A stretch of 64,000 bases of DNA, taken from assembly GCF_014678725.1 (NCBI RefSeq), contig NZ_CP061497.1, positions 2,434,001 to 2,498,000 on the forward strand, written 5' to 3'. Below, in pieces: positions 1-8,496 of this stretch. Under the pieces are notes generated by a model. It was not told the origin of the DNA. It did not search any database and saw only the letters and a program-made list of their open reading frames with translations. Each line of letters starts with the position of its first letter. The first letter of the stretch is position 1. The position numbers and the translations under genes are program-made. Source of the stretch: Thermomonas sp. XSG. Lineage in GTDB: Bacteria > Pseudomonadota > Gammaproteobacteria > Xanthomonadales > Xanthomonadaceae.

Positions 1-1936
1 GCATCAGGCCGATGCCCAGCATGCCGTATACGCCGAACAACGCGGTGTGGCCATGCAGTGCGGTCAGGTTCATGCCCTGCATGTAGTACAGCGCGATCGG
101 GGTATTGACGAGGAAGCCGAACAGGCCGGCACCCACCAGGTTCCAGAAGCTGGTGGCCAGGAAGAACATGATCGGCCAGCGGTAGCGTTCCATCCACGGC
201 GTGGCGCGGCTGTGGCTCCAGGTCTCGTAGGCTTCCAGCCCGATCAGCGCCAGCGGCACCACTTCCAGCGCCGAGAAGGTGGCGCCCAGCGCGACCGCCG
301 CAGTGGTGGTGCCGGAGAAGTACAGGTGGTGGAACATGCCCAGTACGCCACCCGCCATGTACACGATGGTGGCGAACAGCACATTGATGGTGGCCGACTT
401 GCCACGCAGCAGGCCCAGCTTCACGAACAGGAAGCTCAGCACCGCCACCGCGAACACTTCGAAGAAGCCTTCCACCCACAGGTGCACCACCCACCAGCGC
501 CAGTAATCCACCACCGACATGTGGCTCTTTTCGCCCCACATCAGGCCGGCGCCGTAGAACAGGGCGATGGCGACGGTGGACAGGAACAGCAGGCCCACGA
601 TCGAGGACATCTCGTCCTTGCGCTTGAGCGCCGGCCACAGCGAACGGCCCATCAGCAGCAGCCACAGCAGCAGGCCGATGAACAGGAACGCCTGCCAGAA
701 GCGGCCGATATCGACGTACTCCCAGCCCTGGTGGCCGAACCAGAAGTTGTACTTCATGTCCATCTTCTGCATCACCGCGAACCACTGGCCGGCGAAGGCG
801 CCCACCACGATGATCAACAGGCAGACGAACAGGAAGTTCACCCCCGCGCGCTGGTACTTCGGCTCATGGCCCGATACCGCCGGGGCGATGTACAGGCCGG
901 TGGCCAGCCATGCGGTGGCGATCCACAGCACAGCCAGCTGGGTGTGCCAGCTGCGGGTCAGCGAGTAGGGCAGGATTTCGGAGATGGCGAAGCCGTAGGC
1001 TTCCTGGCCTTCCACCTGGTAGTGCGCGGTGGTTGCGCCCAGCAGGATCTGGCACAGGAACAGCGCAACGACCACCCAGAAGTACTTGGCGGTGGCCTTC
1101 ATCGACGGCGTGATGGTGATGCCCTGCAGCGGGTCTTTCGCCGGCGGCGTGGGCAGCGCTTCCTTGCCGTGGTAGGCGGCGTAGTGCCATGCCAGCAGGC
1201 CGATGCCGCCGATCAGGAACAGGATCGAGAACACCGACCAGATGAAGTTGTCCGAGGTCGGCTTGTTGCCGATCAGCGGCTCATACGGCCAGTTGTTGGT
1301 GTAGGTGCGGTTCTCGTAGCCGGGGCGGTCGGTGCCCGCGGCCCATGCAGCCCAGAAGAAGAAGCCGGTCATCGCACGGCGGCTGTCCGCATCGGGCAGC
1401 GTGCCTTCGCGCATGGCGTAGGCTTCACGCAGCTCGCGGGTGGCCGGGTCGTTGGAGAACAGGCTCTCGTAGTGCGCAGCCACGACGCTGATCGCCTGCG
1501 CGCGCTGGTTGCTGACCACGATTTCGTTCTTGGCCGCGTCGTAGGTGTTGGTCCGCATCAACGGCTTGACCGTGGCCTGGGTCTTGGCCTTGTCGGTCTC
1601 GTCCATGCTGTCGTAGGACTGGCCGGTATCGGCGCGCGCTTGCAGTTCCAGCATGGCCACGATTTCGCGGTGCAGCCAGTCGGCCGACCAGTCGGGCGCG
1701 ATCAGCGCGCCGTGGCCCCAGACGGAGCCGAGTTGCTGGCCGCCGATGCTCTGCCAGACCTGCTGGCCCTTCTGGATGTCGTCCTTGGTGTAAAGCACCT
1801 GGCCGTTGGCCGCGACGACGCGATCTGGAATGGGGGGCTTGGTCTGGATCAGATCCACGCCAAGCCAAAGCATGACGGCGAAGCTTGCGGCCAGGAGGGC
1901 CCCCAAGCCCAGCCATAGCCGTTTGGTGATGGACAT
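1..1936 (-). CDS. norB: Quinol-dependent nitric oxide reductase (qNOR), C-terminus cut by window edge
   Basis: Reduces NO to N2O at the cytoplasmic membrane using quinol electrons; it serves denitrification or NO detoxification. Reading 645 codons from the ATG at 1936 gives one N-terminal membrane segment (MSITKRLWLGLGALLAASF), a periplasmic part with the qNOR hallmark WQSIGGQQLGSVWGHGA, then many transmembrane helices with family stretches WRWWVVHLWVEGFFEVF and LGMFHHLYFSG carrying haem and FeB histidine ligands. The long N-terminal part fused to the catalytic barrel distinguishes qNOR from the cytochrome-c type, so no norC is needed. A GGGAGA ribosome site sits 8 nt before the ATG. The family is about 750-760 residues, so roughly 110 are missing past base 1. 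An FNR/DNR-like site lies about 72 bp upstream, and fnr and hemN precede it on the same strand. Confidence 0.93.
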   Translation of the reverse strand, partial: MSITKRLWLGLGALLAASFAVMLWLGVDLIQTKPPIPDRVVAANGQVLYTKDDIQKGQQVWQSIGGQQLGSVWGHGALIAPDWSADWLHREIVAMLELQARADTGQSYDSMDETDKAKTQATVKPLMRTNTYDAAKNEIVVSNQRAQAISVVAAHYESLFSNDPATRELREAYAMREGTLPDADSRRAMTGFFFWAAWAAGTDRPGYENRTYTNNWPYEPLIGNKPTSDNFIWSVFSILFLIGGIGLLAWHYAAYHGKEALPTPPAKDPLQGITITPSMKATAKYFWVVVALFLCQILLGATTAHYQVEGQEAYGFAISEILPYSLTRSWHTQLAVLWIATAWLATGLYIAPAVSGHEPKYQRAGVNFLFVCLLIIVVGAFAGQWFAVMQKMDMKYNFWFGHQGWEYVDIGRFWQAFLFIGLLLWLLLMGRSLWPALKRKDEMSSIVGLLFLSTVAIALFYGAGLMWGEKSHMSVVDYWRWWVVHLWVEGFFEVFAVAVLSFLFVKLGLLRGKSATINVLFATIVYMAGGVLGMFHHLYFSGTTTAAVALGATFSALEVVPLALIGLEAYETWSHSRATPWMERYRWPIMFFLATSFWNLVGAGLFGFLVNTPIALYYMQGMNLTALHGHTALFGVYGMLGIGLM

Positions 1937-2007
1937 TGCGTCTCTCCCGGAGTTGAACATGCGATTGAACGACGCCGGCATCCTCGGCCGATCCGCCGCG
2001 CCGCACC

Positions 2008-2021
2008 ATGACTTGCGTCAA
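2008..2021 (-). promoter_or_regulatory. FNR/DNR-like operator upstream of norB
   Basis: On the minus strand the site reads TTGACGCAAGTCAT, fitting the TTGAY-N4-RTCAA pattern of the FNR/DNR family except for the last base. It is centred about 78 bp before the norB start, in the 151-bp fnr-norB gap. No good -10 is visible at the expected distance, so it is less certain than the hemN box. Confidence 0.5.
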
Positions 2022-2087
2022 CTGCCTGCGAGGATCGCGCCGATCGTGCGGAGCTTAGCGCGTTCAATCGCCGGTTCTATCGCCGGT

Positions 2088-2840
2088 TCAGTCGCGCAGG
2101 ATCGGCGCGGCCAGCGTTTCCAGGCGGGCGGGGTCGAGCAGTTCCACTTCGCGTCGCTCCACCGCCAACACGCCGTCGTCCTGCATCCGCCGCAGCACGC
2201 GGCTGACCGTCTCCGGCGCCAGCCGCAGGTAGTTGGCGATGTCGGTGCGCGCCATGGTCAGCTGGAAGCGCGTGGACGAGAAGCCGCGCGCGGACAGCCG
2301 CCGCGACATCCCCACCAGGAACGCCGCCACGCGCTGGTCGGCGCTCCAGTCGCCAGCCAGCAGGGCGGCGCGGCCGATGTCGCGGCTGAGCAGGCGGAAC
2401 AGCTCGCGCTGCACGCCGGGCACGCGGGTGGCCAGCACCGAGATCTTCGGGAACGAGAATCGGCACAGCATCACCGTGTCCAATGCGATCGCGTCGCACG
2501 GATAACGATGGCCGTCGATCGCGTTCAGGCCGATGACTTCGCCGGGGAAGTGGAAGCCGAGCACGTGCTCGTGCCCCTCGCGGTCGGTAACGCAGGTCTT
2601 GACGCTGCCGGCGCGCACCGCGGCGATGGCTTCGAACGGGTCGCCTTCGCGGAACAGGTAGTCGCCGGCGTGGAAGGGACCGATGTGCTCGACCAGCACG
2701 TGCAGTTCCTTCAGCGCGCTCTTGTCCATGCCTTGCGACAGGCAGGCGTGCGAGAACGCGCAGGTGGTGCAGAACTGCAGCTCGTCGCCGTCGTCGGACA
2801 GGATCTGCGGACCCAGCCGCGGGAACGGCAGATTGCTCAT
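2088..2840 (-). CDS. fnr: FNR-type oxygen-sensing transcription regulator
   Basis: A 250-residue Crp/FNR-family regulator. The N-terminus carries C24-x2-C27-x5-C33, and a fourth cysteine, C126 in the VMLC context, aligns with Cys122 of E. coli FNR; together these bind the oxygen-labile 4Fe-4S cluster. A cyclic-nucleotide-binding-like barrel spans about residues 45-155. The C-terminal helix-turn-helix has the FNR reading helix pattern (APETVSRVLRRMQ; E, S and R contact TTGAT half-sites). The frame is open another 45 codons upstream, but the ATG at 2840 gives the family's normal start. It lies 61 bp after hemN and before norB, both of which carry matching sites. It should activate both under low oxygen. 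Confidence 0.92.
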   Translation of the reverse strand: MSNLPFPRLGPQILSDDGDELQFCTTCAFSHACLSQGMDKSALKELHVLVEHIGPFHAGDYLFREGDPFEAIAAVRAGSVKTCVTDREGHEHVLGFHFPGEVIGLNAIDGHRYPCDAIALDTVMLCRFSFPKISVLATRVPGVQRELFRLLSRDIGRAALLAGDWSADQRVAAFLVGMSRRLSARGFSSTRFQLTMARTDIANYLRLAPETVSRVLRRMQDDGVLAVERREVELLDPARLETLAAPILRD

Positions 2841-2901
2841 CGCGGGCACCCGTGCAGGCCGTGCACCGGGACACGCCCTGCGGCGGAATCGGAGGGACGG
2901 G

Positions 2902-4302
2902 TCAGATCGCGCGGGAGAAGCGCGGCCGAGCGTCGGGTTCGGGTGGGGCCAGGTATCGGTCGAAGCACATGGCAATGTTACGCAATAGCAGCCGTCCTTG
3001 CGAGGTGGCTTCGATGCGGCCGGGCAGGAGCCGCACCAGGCCGTCTTCAGCCAGCGGCTGCAGGCGCTGCATTTCCTCGCCGAAATACTCCTCGAAGCGG
3101 ATGCCGTACCGGCGCTCCAGCGCGGCCATCGGGATCTCGCCCTGGCACATCAGCGACTGGATCAGGTCGGCGCGCAGTTCGTCGTCCTCGCTCAGGCGCA
3201 TGCCGCGGAACACCGGCAGGCGGCCGGCGTCGATTGCCGCTTCCCACGAGGGCAGGTCGCGCGGGTTCTGGCTGAAGCTGTTGCCGATATGGCTGATCGC
3301 GGACACGCCCAGGCCGACCAAGTCGCTATCGGCGTGGGTGGTGTAGCCCATGAAGTTGCGATGCAGGCCACCGCGCGCCTGCGCCTGCGCCAGGTCGTCG
3401 TCGGGCAGGGCGAAATGGTCCATGCCGACGTAGACGTAGCCGGCGGCGCTGAGCTTTTCCACCGCCAGCTGCAGCAGCGCCAGCTTTTCTTCGCCGCTCA
3501 GCAGCAGCTTCTCGTCGATCTGCTTCTGCGGCTTGAACAGGTGCGGCATGTGCGCGTAGCTGTACACCGCCAGCCGGTCCGGGCGGATCTCGGTGACGAT
3601 GTCCAGGGTCTTGCCGAAGCCTTCCAGGTTCTGCCCGGGCAGGCCGTAGATCAGGTCGATGTTGACCGAGCGCAGGCCCGCCTTGCGGCTGGCGTCAACC
3701 ACGGCGCGGGTTTCTTCCACGCTCTGGATGCGGTTGACCGCCTCCTGCACCTTCGGGTCGAAGTCCTGCACGCCCAGGCTGGCGCGGTTGAAGCCGATCT
3801 TCGCCAGTTCCGGCAGCCAGCCGGGTTCGCAGAAGCGCGGGTCGATCTCGATGGAGATGTCGCGGTCGCCGGCCTCGGCGAAATGGAACTGCCGGCGCAG
3901 CGCGTCCACCACGTCGCCCAGCTGCTGCGGGGTGAGGAAGTTGGGGGTGCCGCCGCCGAAATGCAGCTGGATCACTTCGCGGTCGCGGTCGAACATCGGC
4001 GCGACCAGCGCGATCTCGCGGTGCAGGCGCGCCAGGTAGGCCTCGCCGCGGGCCAGGTCACGGGTGATGATGCGGTTGCAGCCGCAGTAGAAGCAGGGGC
4101 TGAAGCAGAACGGCACGTGCACGTACAGCGACAGCCGGCGCGGGATCGGCTCCTCGTTGCTGGCCTGGACGACCTCGCGCAGCTGGGCCTCGCCGAAGTC
4201 CGCGGAGAATTGCGGCGCGGTCGGGTACGAGGTGTACCGGGGACCGGGCCGGTCGTAGCGGCGCAACAGGCCGGCATCGAAGGCGATTTGCTGGGAGTGC
4301 AT
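2902..4302 (-). CDS. hemN: Oxygen-independent coproporphyrinogen III oxidase (radical SAM)
   Basis: Converts coproporphyrinogen III to protoporphyrinogen IX without oxygen in the cytoplasm, allowing haem synthesis in anaerobiosis. The 466 residues match the family length. The N-terminus has YDRPGPRYTSYPTA, and the radical SAM cysteines are in PFCFSPCFYCGCN (CX3CX2C plus the HemN-specific extra C). Next come HFGGGTPNF and, in the middle, GLPGQ and YVGMDHFALP. A perfect FNR box lies just upstream, and the fnr gene follows 61 bp downstream, so the pair is probably co-transcribed and low-oxygen induced. This is a full-length HemN rather than HemW, judging by the N-terminal region and the extra cysteine. 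Confidence 0.96.
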   Translation of the reverse strand: MHSQQIAFDAGLLRRYDRPGPRYTSYPTAPQFSADFGEAQLREVVQASNEEPIPRRLSLYVHVPFCFSPCFYCGCNRIITRDLARGEAYLARLHREIALVAPMFDRDREVIQLHFGGGTPNFLTPQQLGDVVDALRRQFHFAEAGDRDISIEIDPRFCEPGWLPELAKIGFNRASLGVQDFDPKVQEAVNRIQSVEETRAVVDASRKAGLRSVNIDLIYGLPGQNLEGFGKTLDIVTEIRPDRLAVYSYAHMPHLFKPQKQIDEKLLLSGEEKLALLQLAVEKLSAAGYVYVGMDHFALPDDDLAQAQARGGLHRNFMGYTTHADSDLVGLGVSAISHIGNSFSQNPRDLPSWEAAIDAGRLPVFRGMRLSEDDELRADLIQSLMCQGEIPMAALERRYGIRFEEYFGEEMQRLQPLAEDGLVRLLPGRIEATSQGRLLLRNIAMCFDRYLAPPEPDARPRFSRAI

Positions 4303-4337
4303 GGACGCAGCTTAGGGCAGATTGGCAGGGATGCGAA

Positions 4338-4351
4338 TTGATCCGGATCAA
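4338..4351 (-). promoter_or_regulatory. Perfect FNR box in front of hemN
   Basis: TTGATCCGGATCAA is a perfect palindrome matching the TTGAT-N4-ATCAA FNR consensus. Its centre (4344.5) is about 42 bp from the hemN ATG. A -10-like TAAGCT lies on the minus strand at 4309-4314. With class II spacing (-41.5), transcription would begin at about 4302-4303, essentially at the start codon. The box falls in the 65-bp gap between the methyltransferase stop and hemN. Confidence 0.85.
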
Positions 4352-4367
4352 CCCGCGTGGCGGGCCT

Positions 4368-5021
4368 TCACTGGCGCTGCAGCGCGTAGACGGCGGTTTC
4401 CAACCGGGAGACCCCATTCACGAAACCCGGGTGGTCGGCCGGGATCGGGCGCCGTTCGAGCAGGTCGACGCTCCATGCGTCGGCGTACAGCTCCCGCACT
4501 TCCGCTTCCGGCACCGAGAACGGCGGGCCATCGCGCTCGGCCTGCGGATACTCCAGCGTGATCAGCAGGCCGCGGCAGCCCGCGGGCAGGCGGGACTGCA
4601 GTTCGCCCGCGTAGCGCTGGCGCAGCGCCGGCGGCAGGGCGATCAGTGCGGCGCGGTCGAACACGGCGCTGCAGCCGGCCAGCAGGTCGGCGTCCAGGCC
4701 GAAGGCGTCGCCGCAGATGATTTCGATGTCGCCGGCGCGGAAACGGGTGCCGTAGCGGCTGTGCTCGGCGGTGGGCTGCAGGCCGTGTTCGGCGAAGAAC
4801 TGCTCGATGGCCAGCTCCGACAGCTCTACCCCGAACACCCGGTATCCCTGCGCCGCCAACCAGGCCATGTCCAGCGATTTCCCGCACAGCGGCACGAACA
4901 CCCGGGCGCCTGCCGGTACGCCCAGCGCCGGCCAGTGCTTCTGCAGCAGCGGGGTGGGGGTGTCCTGGTGGAACCCGATCTGGTTCTGCTGCCAGCGCTG
5001 GTGCCAGAAGTCCGGGTGCAT
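4368..5021 (-). CDS. tpm: Thiopurine S-methyltransferase family protein
   Basis: A 217-residue SAM-dependent methyltransferase of the TPMT family, a cytosolic class I fold. Bacterial members methylate thiopurines and convert selenium or tellurium oxyanions to volatile products. Signs: N-terminal HQRWQQNQIGFHQDTPTPLL, SAM-binding VFVPLCGKSLDMAWLA, then VFGVELSELAIEQFF, and the later FDRAALIALPP. The length equals the usual bacterial TPMT (about 218). The ATG at 5021 was chosen because AAGGAG sits 6 nt before it; the frame is open further upstream but encodes nothing family-like. The true substrate is not shown by sequence. Confidence 0.88.
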   Translation of the reverse strand: MHPDFWHQRWQQNQIGFHQDTPTPLLQKHWPALGVPAGARVFVPLCGKSLDMAWLAAQGYRVFGVELSELAIEQFFAEHGLQPTAEHSRYGTRFRAGDIEIICGDAFGLDADLLAGCSAVFDRAALIALPPALRQRYAGELQSRLPAGCRGLLITLEYPQAERDGPPFSVPEAEVRELYADAWSVDLLERRPIPADHPGFVNGVSRLETAVYALQRQ

Positions 5022-5124
5022 GCATGTCTCCTTGGGTCGATGGCGCCCACCGCCGTGCATACCGCTACGCGGCTGGAATGCCGCTACGCGAAACGCGCGA
5101 CGGTCTCGCCATCGCTGGACGGTT

Positions 5125-7374
5125 TCAGGATTCCACCGCCAGCCCGTCCACCTTCTGCCAGCCGCGCGGCAGCAGGCCACCGCGCGAACCGCGGGCGCCG
5201 AGGTAGGGGTCGAGGTCGCGGAAGGCGAGGGTCATGGTGCGCGCGCCGGACTGCACCAGCAGTTTGCCGCTCTCCGGCACCACCGCGATCGCCACCACCT
5301 TTTCGGTGCCGCGCTTGGCCTTCGGGATCTCGATGATCTTGTTGCCTTTGCCCTTGTCCAGCTCGGGCAGCTCGGCCACCGGGAACGCCAGCACGTGGCC
5401 GGCGCTGGTCACCGCCACGATGCGGTCGGCCTCGACGCTGGCCACCGCCGCCGGCTGCAGCACGTGGCCGCCTTCGGACAGGGACAGCAGCGCCTTGCCG
5501 GCCTTGTTGCGGCTGGTCAGGTTCTCGAAGCGGGTGACGAAGCCGTAGCCGTGGCTGGAGGCGATCACCAGCCGGTCGTCGTTGCCGCCGCTGGCCAGCG
5601 CTTCGAAGCTGGCGCCCGGCGCCGGCGAGAAGCGCCCGGTCAGCGGTTCGCCGTTGCCGCGTGCGCTCGGCAGCGTGTGCACGGACGTCGAGTAGCTGCG
5701 GCCGGTGGAATCGAGGAAGGCCACCTGCTGGGTGCTGCGCGAGCGTACCGCCGCCAGCAGGCGGTCGCCTTCGCGGTAGGACAGGCCGGCCGCGTCGATG
5801 TCATGGCCCTTGGCCGCGCGCACCCAGCCCTTTTCGCTGACTACCACCGTCATCGGCTCGCTGGCCACCAGTTCGGTCTCGTCCAGCGCCTGCGCGGCCT
5901 GGCGCGCCACCAGCGGGCTGCGGCGGGCATCACCGAACTTCTTGGCATCGGCCAGCAGTTCGTCCTTGATCAGCTTCTTCAGCTTGGCCTTGCTGTCCAG
6001 CGTGGCCATCAGCTTTTCGCGCTCGGCGGCCAGCTCATCCTGCTCGCCGCGGATCTTCATTTCCTCCAGCCGCGCCAGCTGCTTGAGCTTGGTGTCGAGG
6101 ATGTAGTCGGCCTGGTCCTCGGACAGCTTGAAGCGCGCCATCAGCACCGCCTTCGGCTCGTCCTCGGTGCGGATGATGCGGATGACTTCGTCCAGGTTGA
6201 GGAAGGCCACCAGCAGGCCTTCCAGCAGGTGCAGGCGGCGCTCGACCTTGTCCAGCCGGTGCTTCAACCGGCGGGTGACGGTGGTCTGGCGGAACACCAG
6301 CCATTCCGACAGCAGCTGCTTCAGGTTCTTCACCTGCGGGCGGCCGTCCATCCCGATCACGTTCATGTTGACCCGGAAGCTCTTTTCCAGGTCGGTGGTG
6401 GCGAACAGGTGGCCCATCAGCTGCTCGGCGTCCACACGGTTGCTGCGCGGGATCAGCACGATGCGGGTGGGGTTGGCGTGGTCGGACTCGTCGCGGATGT
6501 CCTCCAGCCACGGCAGCTTCTTGGCGCGCATTTGCGCGGCGATCTGTTCGATCACCTTGCTCGGGCTGACCTGGTGCGGCAGCTCGGTGATGACGATGTT
6601 GGCCTGTTCCTTCACGAACACGGCGCGCGCACGCACGCTGCCGGTGCCGGTTTCGTAGAGGCCGAGGAGATCGGAAGGCGCGGTGATGATCTCCGCCGCG
6701 GTGGGGTAGTCCGGGCCGCGCACGTGCTCGCACAGGTCGCGCACGGTCGCGTCGGGGTCGTCCAGCAGGCGCACGCAGGCGCTGACGAGTTCGTTGAGGT
6801 TGTGCGGCGGCAGGTCGGTGGCCATGCCCACGGCGATGCCGGTGGTGCCGTTCAGCAGCAGGTGCGGCAGTCGCGCCGGCATCCAGCTGGGTTCCTCCAG
6901 CGTGCCGTCGAAGTTCGGGGTCCAGTCCACGGTGCCCTGGCCGAGTTCGCCGAGCAGCACTTCGGCGATCGGCGAGAGCTTGGATTCGGTGTAGCGCATC
7001 GCCGCGAACGACTTGGGGTCGTCGCTGGAGCCGAAGTTGCCCTGGCCCTCGATCAGCGGGTAGCGCCACGAGAACGGCTGCGCCATCAGCACCATCGCCT
7101 CGTAGCAGGCGGAGTCGCCGTGCGGGTGGTATTTGCCGATCACGTCGCCGACGGTGCGGGCGGATTTCTTCGGCTTGGCGGCGGCGTTCAGGCCCAGCTC
7201 GCTCATCGCGTAGATGATGCGGCGCTGCACCGGCTTGAGGCCGTCGCCGATGAACGGCAGGGCGCGGTCCAGCACCACGTACATGGAGTAGTCGAGGTAG
7301 GCGCGCTCGGCGTATTCGCGCAGGGGGATCTGTTCGAAACCGTGGAAGGTGGAGCGGAGGAGATCGTCGGTCAT
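5125..7374 (-). CDS. parC: DNA topoisomerase IV subunit A
   Basis: A 749-residue type IIA topoisomerase subunit that decatenates chromosomes together with ParE (not in the window). The breakage-reunion domain starts at the N-terminus; the catalytic tyrosine is Y128 in [11 protein letters not shown]. The quinolone-resistance region reads [13 protein letters not shown] with S88 and E92, the wild-type residues that go with drug susceptibility. The C-terminal part has degenerate beta-pinwheel blades (such as [11 protein letters not shown]), as in ParC rather than GyrA, and the N-terminal sequence [23 protein letters not shown] is typical ParC. The stop is about 100 bp from the methyltransferase start. 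The upstream side is a long non-coding stretch. Confidence 0.96.
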   Translation of the reverse strand: MTDDLLRSTFHGFEQIPLREYAERAYLDYSMYVVLDRALPFIGDGLKPVQRRIIYAMSELGLNAAAKPKKSARTVGDVIGKYHPHGDSACYEAMVLMAQPFSWRYPLIEGQGNFGSSDDPKSFAAMRYTESKLSPIAEVLLGELGQGTVDWTPNFDGTLEEPSWMPARLPHLLLNGTTGIAVGMATDLPPHNLNELVSACVRLLDDPDATVRDLCEHVRGPDYPTAAEIITAPSDLLGLYETGTGSVRARAVFVKEQANIVITELPHQVSPSKVIEQIAAQMRAKKLPWLEDIRDESDHANPTRIVLIPRSNRVDAEQLMGHLFATTDLEKSFRVNMNVIGMDGRPQVKNLKQLLSEWLVFRQTTVTRRLKHRLDKVERRLHLLEGLLVAFLNLDEVIRIIRTEDEPKAVLMARFKLSEDQADYILDTKLKQLARLEEMKIRGEQDELAAEREKLMATLDSKAKLKKLIKDELLADAKKFGDARRSPLVARQAAQALDETELVASEPMTVVVSEKGWVRAAKGHDIDAAGLSYREGDRLLAAVRSRSTQQVAFLDSTGRSYSTSVHTLPSARGNGEPLTGRFSPAPGASFEALASGGNDDRLVIASSHGYGFVTRFENLTSRNKAGKALLSLSEGGHVLQPAAVASVEADRIVAVTSAGHVLAFPVAELPELDKGKGNKIIEIPKAKRGTEKVVAIAVVPESGKLLVQSGARTMTLAFRDLDPYLGARGSRGGLLPRGWQKVDGLAVES

Positions 7375-7916
7375 CCGCGCATTCTAAGGCTGCCGCGAGG
7401 GTCGGCGGCGGTGGCTGCAAATGCGGCCTGGGCCACGTCGTGGCGCCCGAATGGCAGGGAAAAGACACGTGGCATGGCCCGCTTGCAGCTGCGGTCCGGG
7501 CCGTATCGCGGCCCCGTTTTTCCCGCGACCGGGCGCCTCGCTGCGGTCGCCTGCCTGCGCGGGCCGCCGCCGCAGCGTATCGCGATGACCGATTTGCCGG
7601 GCTACCGGTGGCATCGTCGGGCGCTGACTCACTATCAGTTACAAAAGTGACGCGATATTTAACATAGTGACAATAAAGGCCACAAGCGAACGGACGCGCC
7701 GCAAAATCGGCCGCTCGTGGTTGCGGCCGGCGAAGCCCTCCCTTAATTTCGCCCCGACTCTCGCGGGGCTGTGGGACCGGTTTGTTGAAACAAGCCGGGA
7801 GCGCCGGTTGATTGGCCCGCTTCCGCGAAGTGGAGCACTCGTTTCTCAAAGCATTCGGGCGGGCTGCAACAGCGGCTGCCTGGCTCGGTATGCGTTTGTC
7901 TTGGGATTCTGTCGAA
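7375..7916 (+). other. Long intergenic region between parC and the surface-protein locus
   Basis: A 542-bp stretch without a convincing gene. It must hold the parC promoter (minus) and that of the downstream locus (plus). AT-rich sequence at about 7630-7680 contains two AGTGAC direct repeats and a TCACTAT/ATAGTGA inverted pair. Two hairpins occur at about 7754-7768 (CCCCG/CGGGG) and 7780-7801 (a 9-bp stem with one wobble and a TGAA loop), inside the predicted 5' leader. A short plus-strand frame at 7440-7667 has no family features. Confidence 0.5.
7721..7749 (+). promoter_or_regulatory. Putative sigma-70 promoter of the repeat-protein locus
   Basis: TTGCGG, a 17-bp spacer and TAATTT lie about 165 bp before the first gene of the locus. 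The expected start near 7756 would leave a leader of roughly 160 nt containing two hairpins. This is the only well-spaced hexamer pair I see in the region. Confidence 0.4.
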
Positions 7917-8486
7917 ATGTCGCTTGGTCGGGTTTTTCTCGTCTGCCTGCTGTCAGTGCTCGCGCCTGCGTGGGCGCTGCAGTCGGCGCAGGCGAGGGGC
8001 AAGCCAGGCGATCTGCGGGTCGAGCTGCCGGCACGAAAGGCGGGGCTGTGGGAGGTGACCGTGCTGGCCCATGTCCCGCATGGCATGCGTGGCGTGCGGC
8101 AGCCGCCGCAGACGGTGCGGCAATGCACCCGAGCCCCGGTCGAGCGAATCATGCTGTTTGCCATCCTCCCCGCACAGGAAAACTGCCGCGACATCCGCGT
8201 GGCGAAGCGGGAGGCGGGATACGACATCGACGCGGTGTGCAGCGCGCACGGACGGCGAGTCGAGATGCGCATGGCATTGCGAGGGGATCTCCAAACGGTC
8301 TACAGCGGCACCTACACCGCCGAGTATCCCGAGTCTCCGCAGAGCAACTCGGGGACGGTGAGTTTCCAGGGGCGGTGGCTGGGCCCCTGCGCATCCCGGC
8401 AGCGCCCGGGCGACATGGTGCTTCCCAACGGCGCCACGGTGAATGTGGTGGATGACGTCGGTCGTGCTGAAAAGCACGGCCATTGA
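7917..8486 (+). CDS. Small exported DUF3617-like protein
   Basis: A 189-residue protein with a signal peptide (MSLGRVFLVCLLSVLAPAWA, cleavage near ALQSAQA). The mature part opens with the RKAGLWEVTVLA block seen in DUF3617 proteins and has four cysteines spread along it (for example QCTR and ENCRD), probably disulfide-bonded in the periplasm. No catalytic motif is visible and the function is unknown. The frame is open from a TTG at 7812 and an ATG at 7890; the ATG at 7917 was preferred because it gives a clean signal peptide. It ends 10 bp before the giant repeat protein, so the two are very likely in one transcript. The family call is moderate. Confidence 0.65.
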   Translation: MSLGRVFLVCLLSVLAPAWALQSAQARGKPGDLRVELPARKAGLWEVTVLAHVPHGMRGVRQPPQTVRQCTRAPVERIMLFAILPAQENCRDIRVAKREAGYDIDAVCSAHGRRVEMRMALRGDLQTVYSGTYTAEYPESPQSNSGTVSFQGRWLGPCASRQRPGDMVLPNGATVNVVDDVGRAEKHGH

Positions 8487-8496
8487 GGATCAGGAC

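Noticed and set aside
47-1918. 623-codon plus-strand frame
   Set aside because: Antisense to norB, which has clear qNOR features.
2067-2090. Tandem ATCGCCGGTTC repeats after fnr
   Set aside because: Only two copies, 12-nt period, overlapping the fnr stop; too short to support a function.
7440-7667. 75-codon gene in the parC upstream gap
   Set aside because: No ribosome site or family match; R/A/P-rich composition typical of random high-GC frames.
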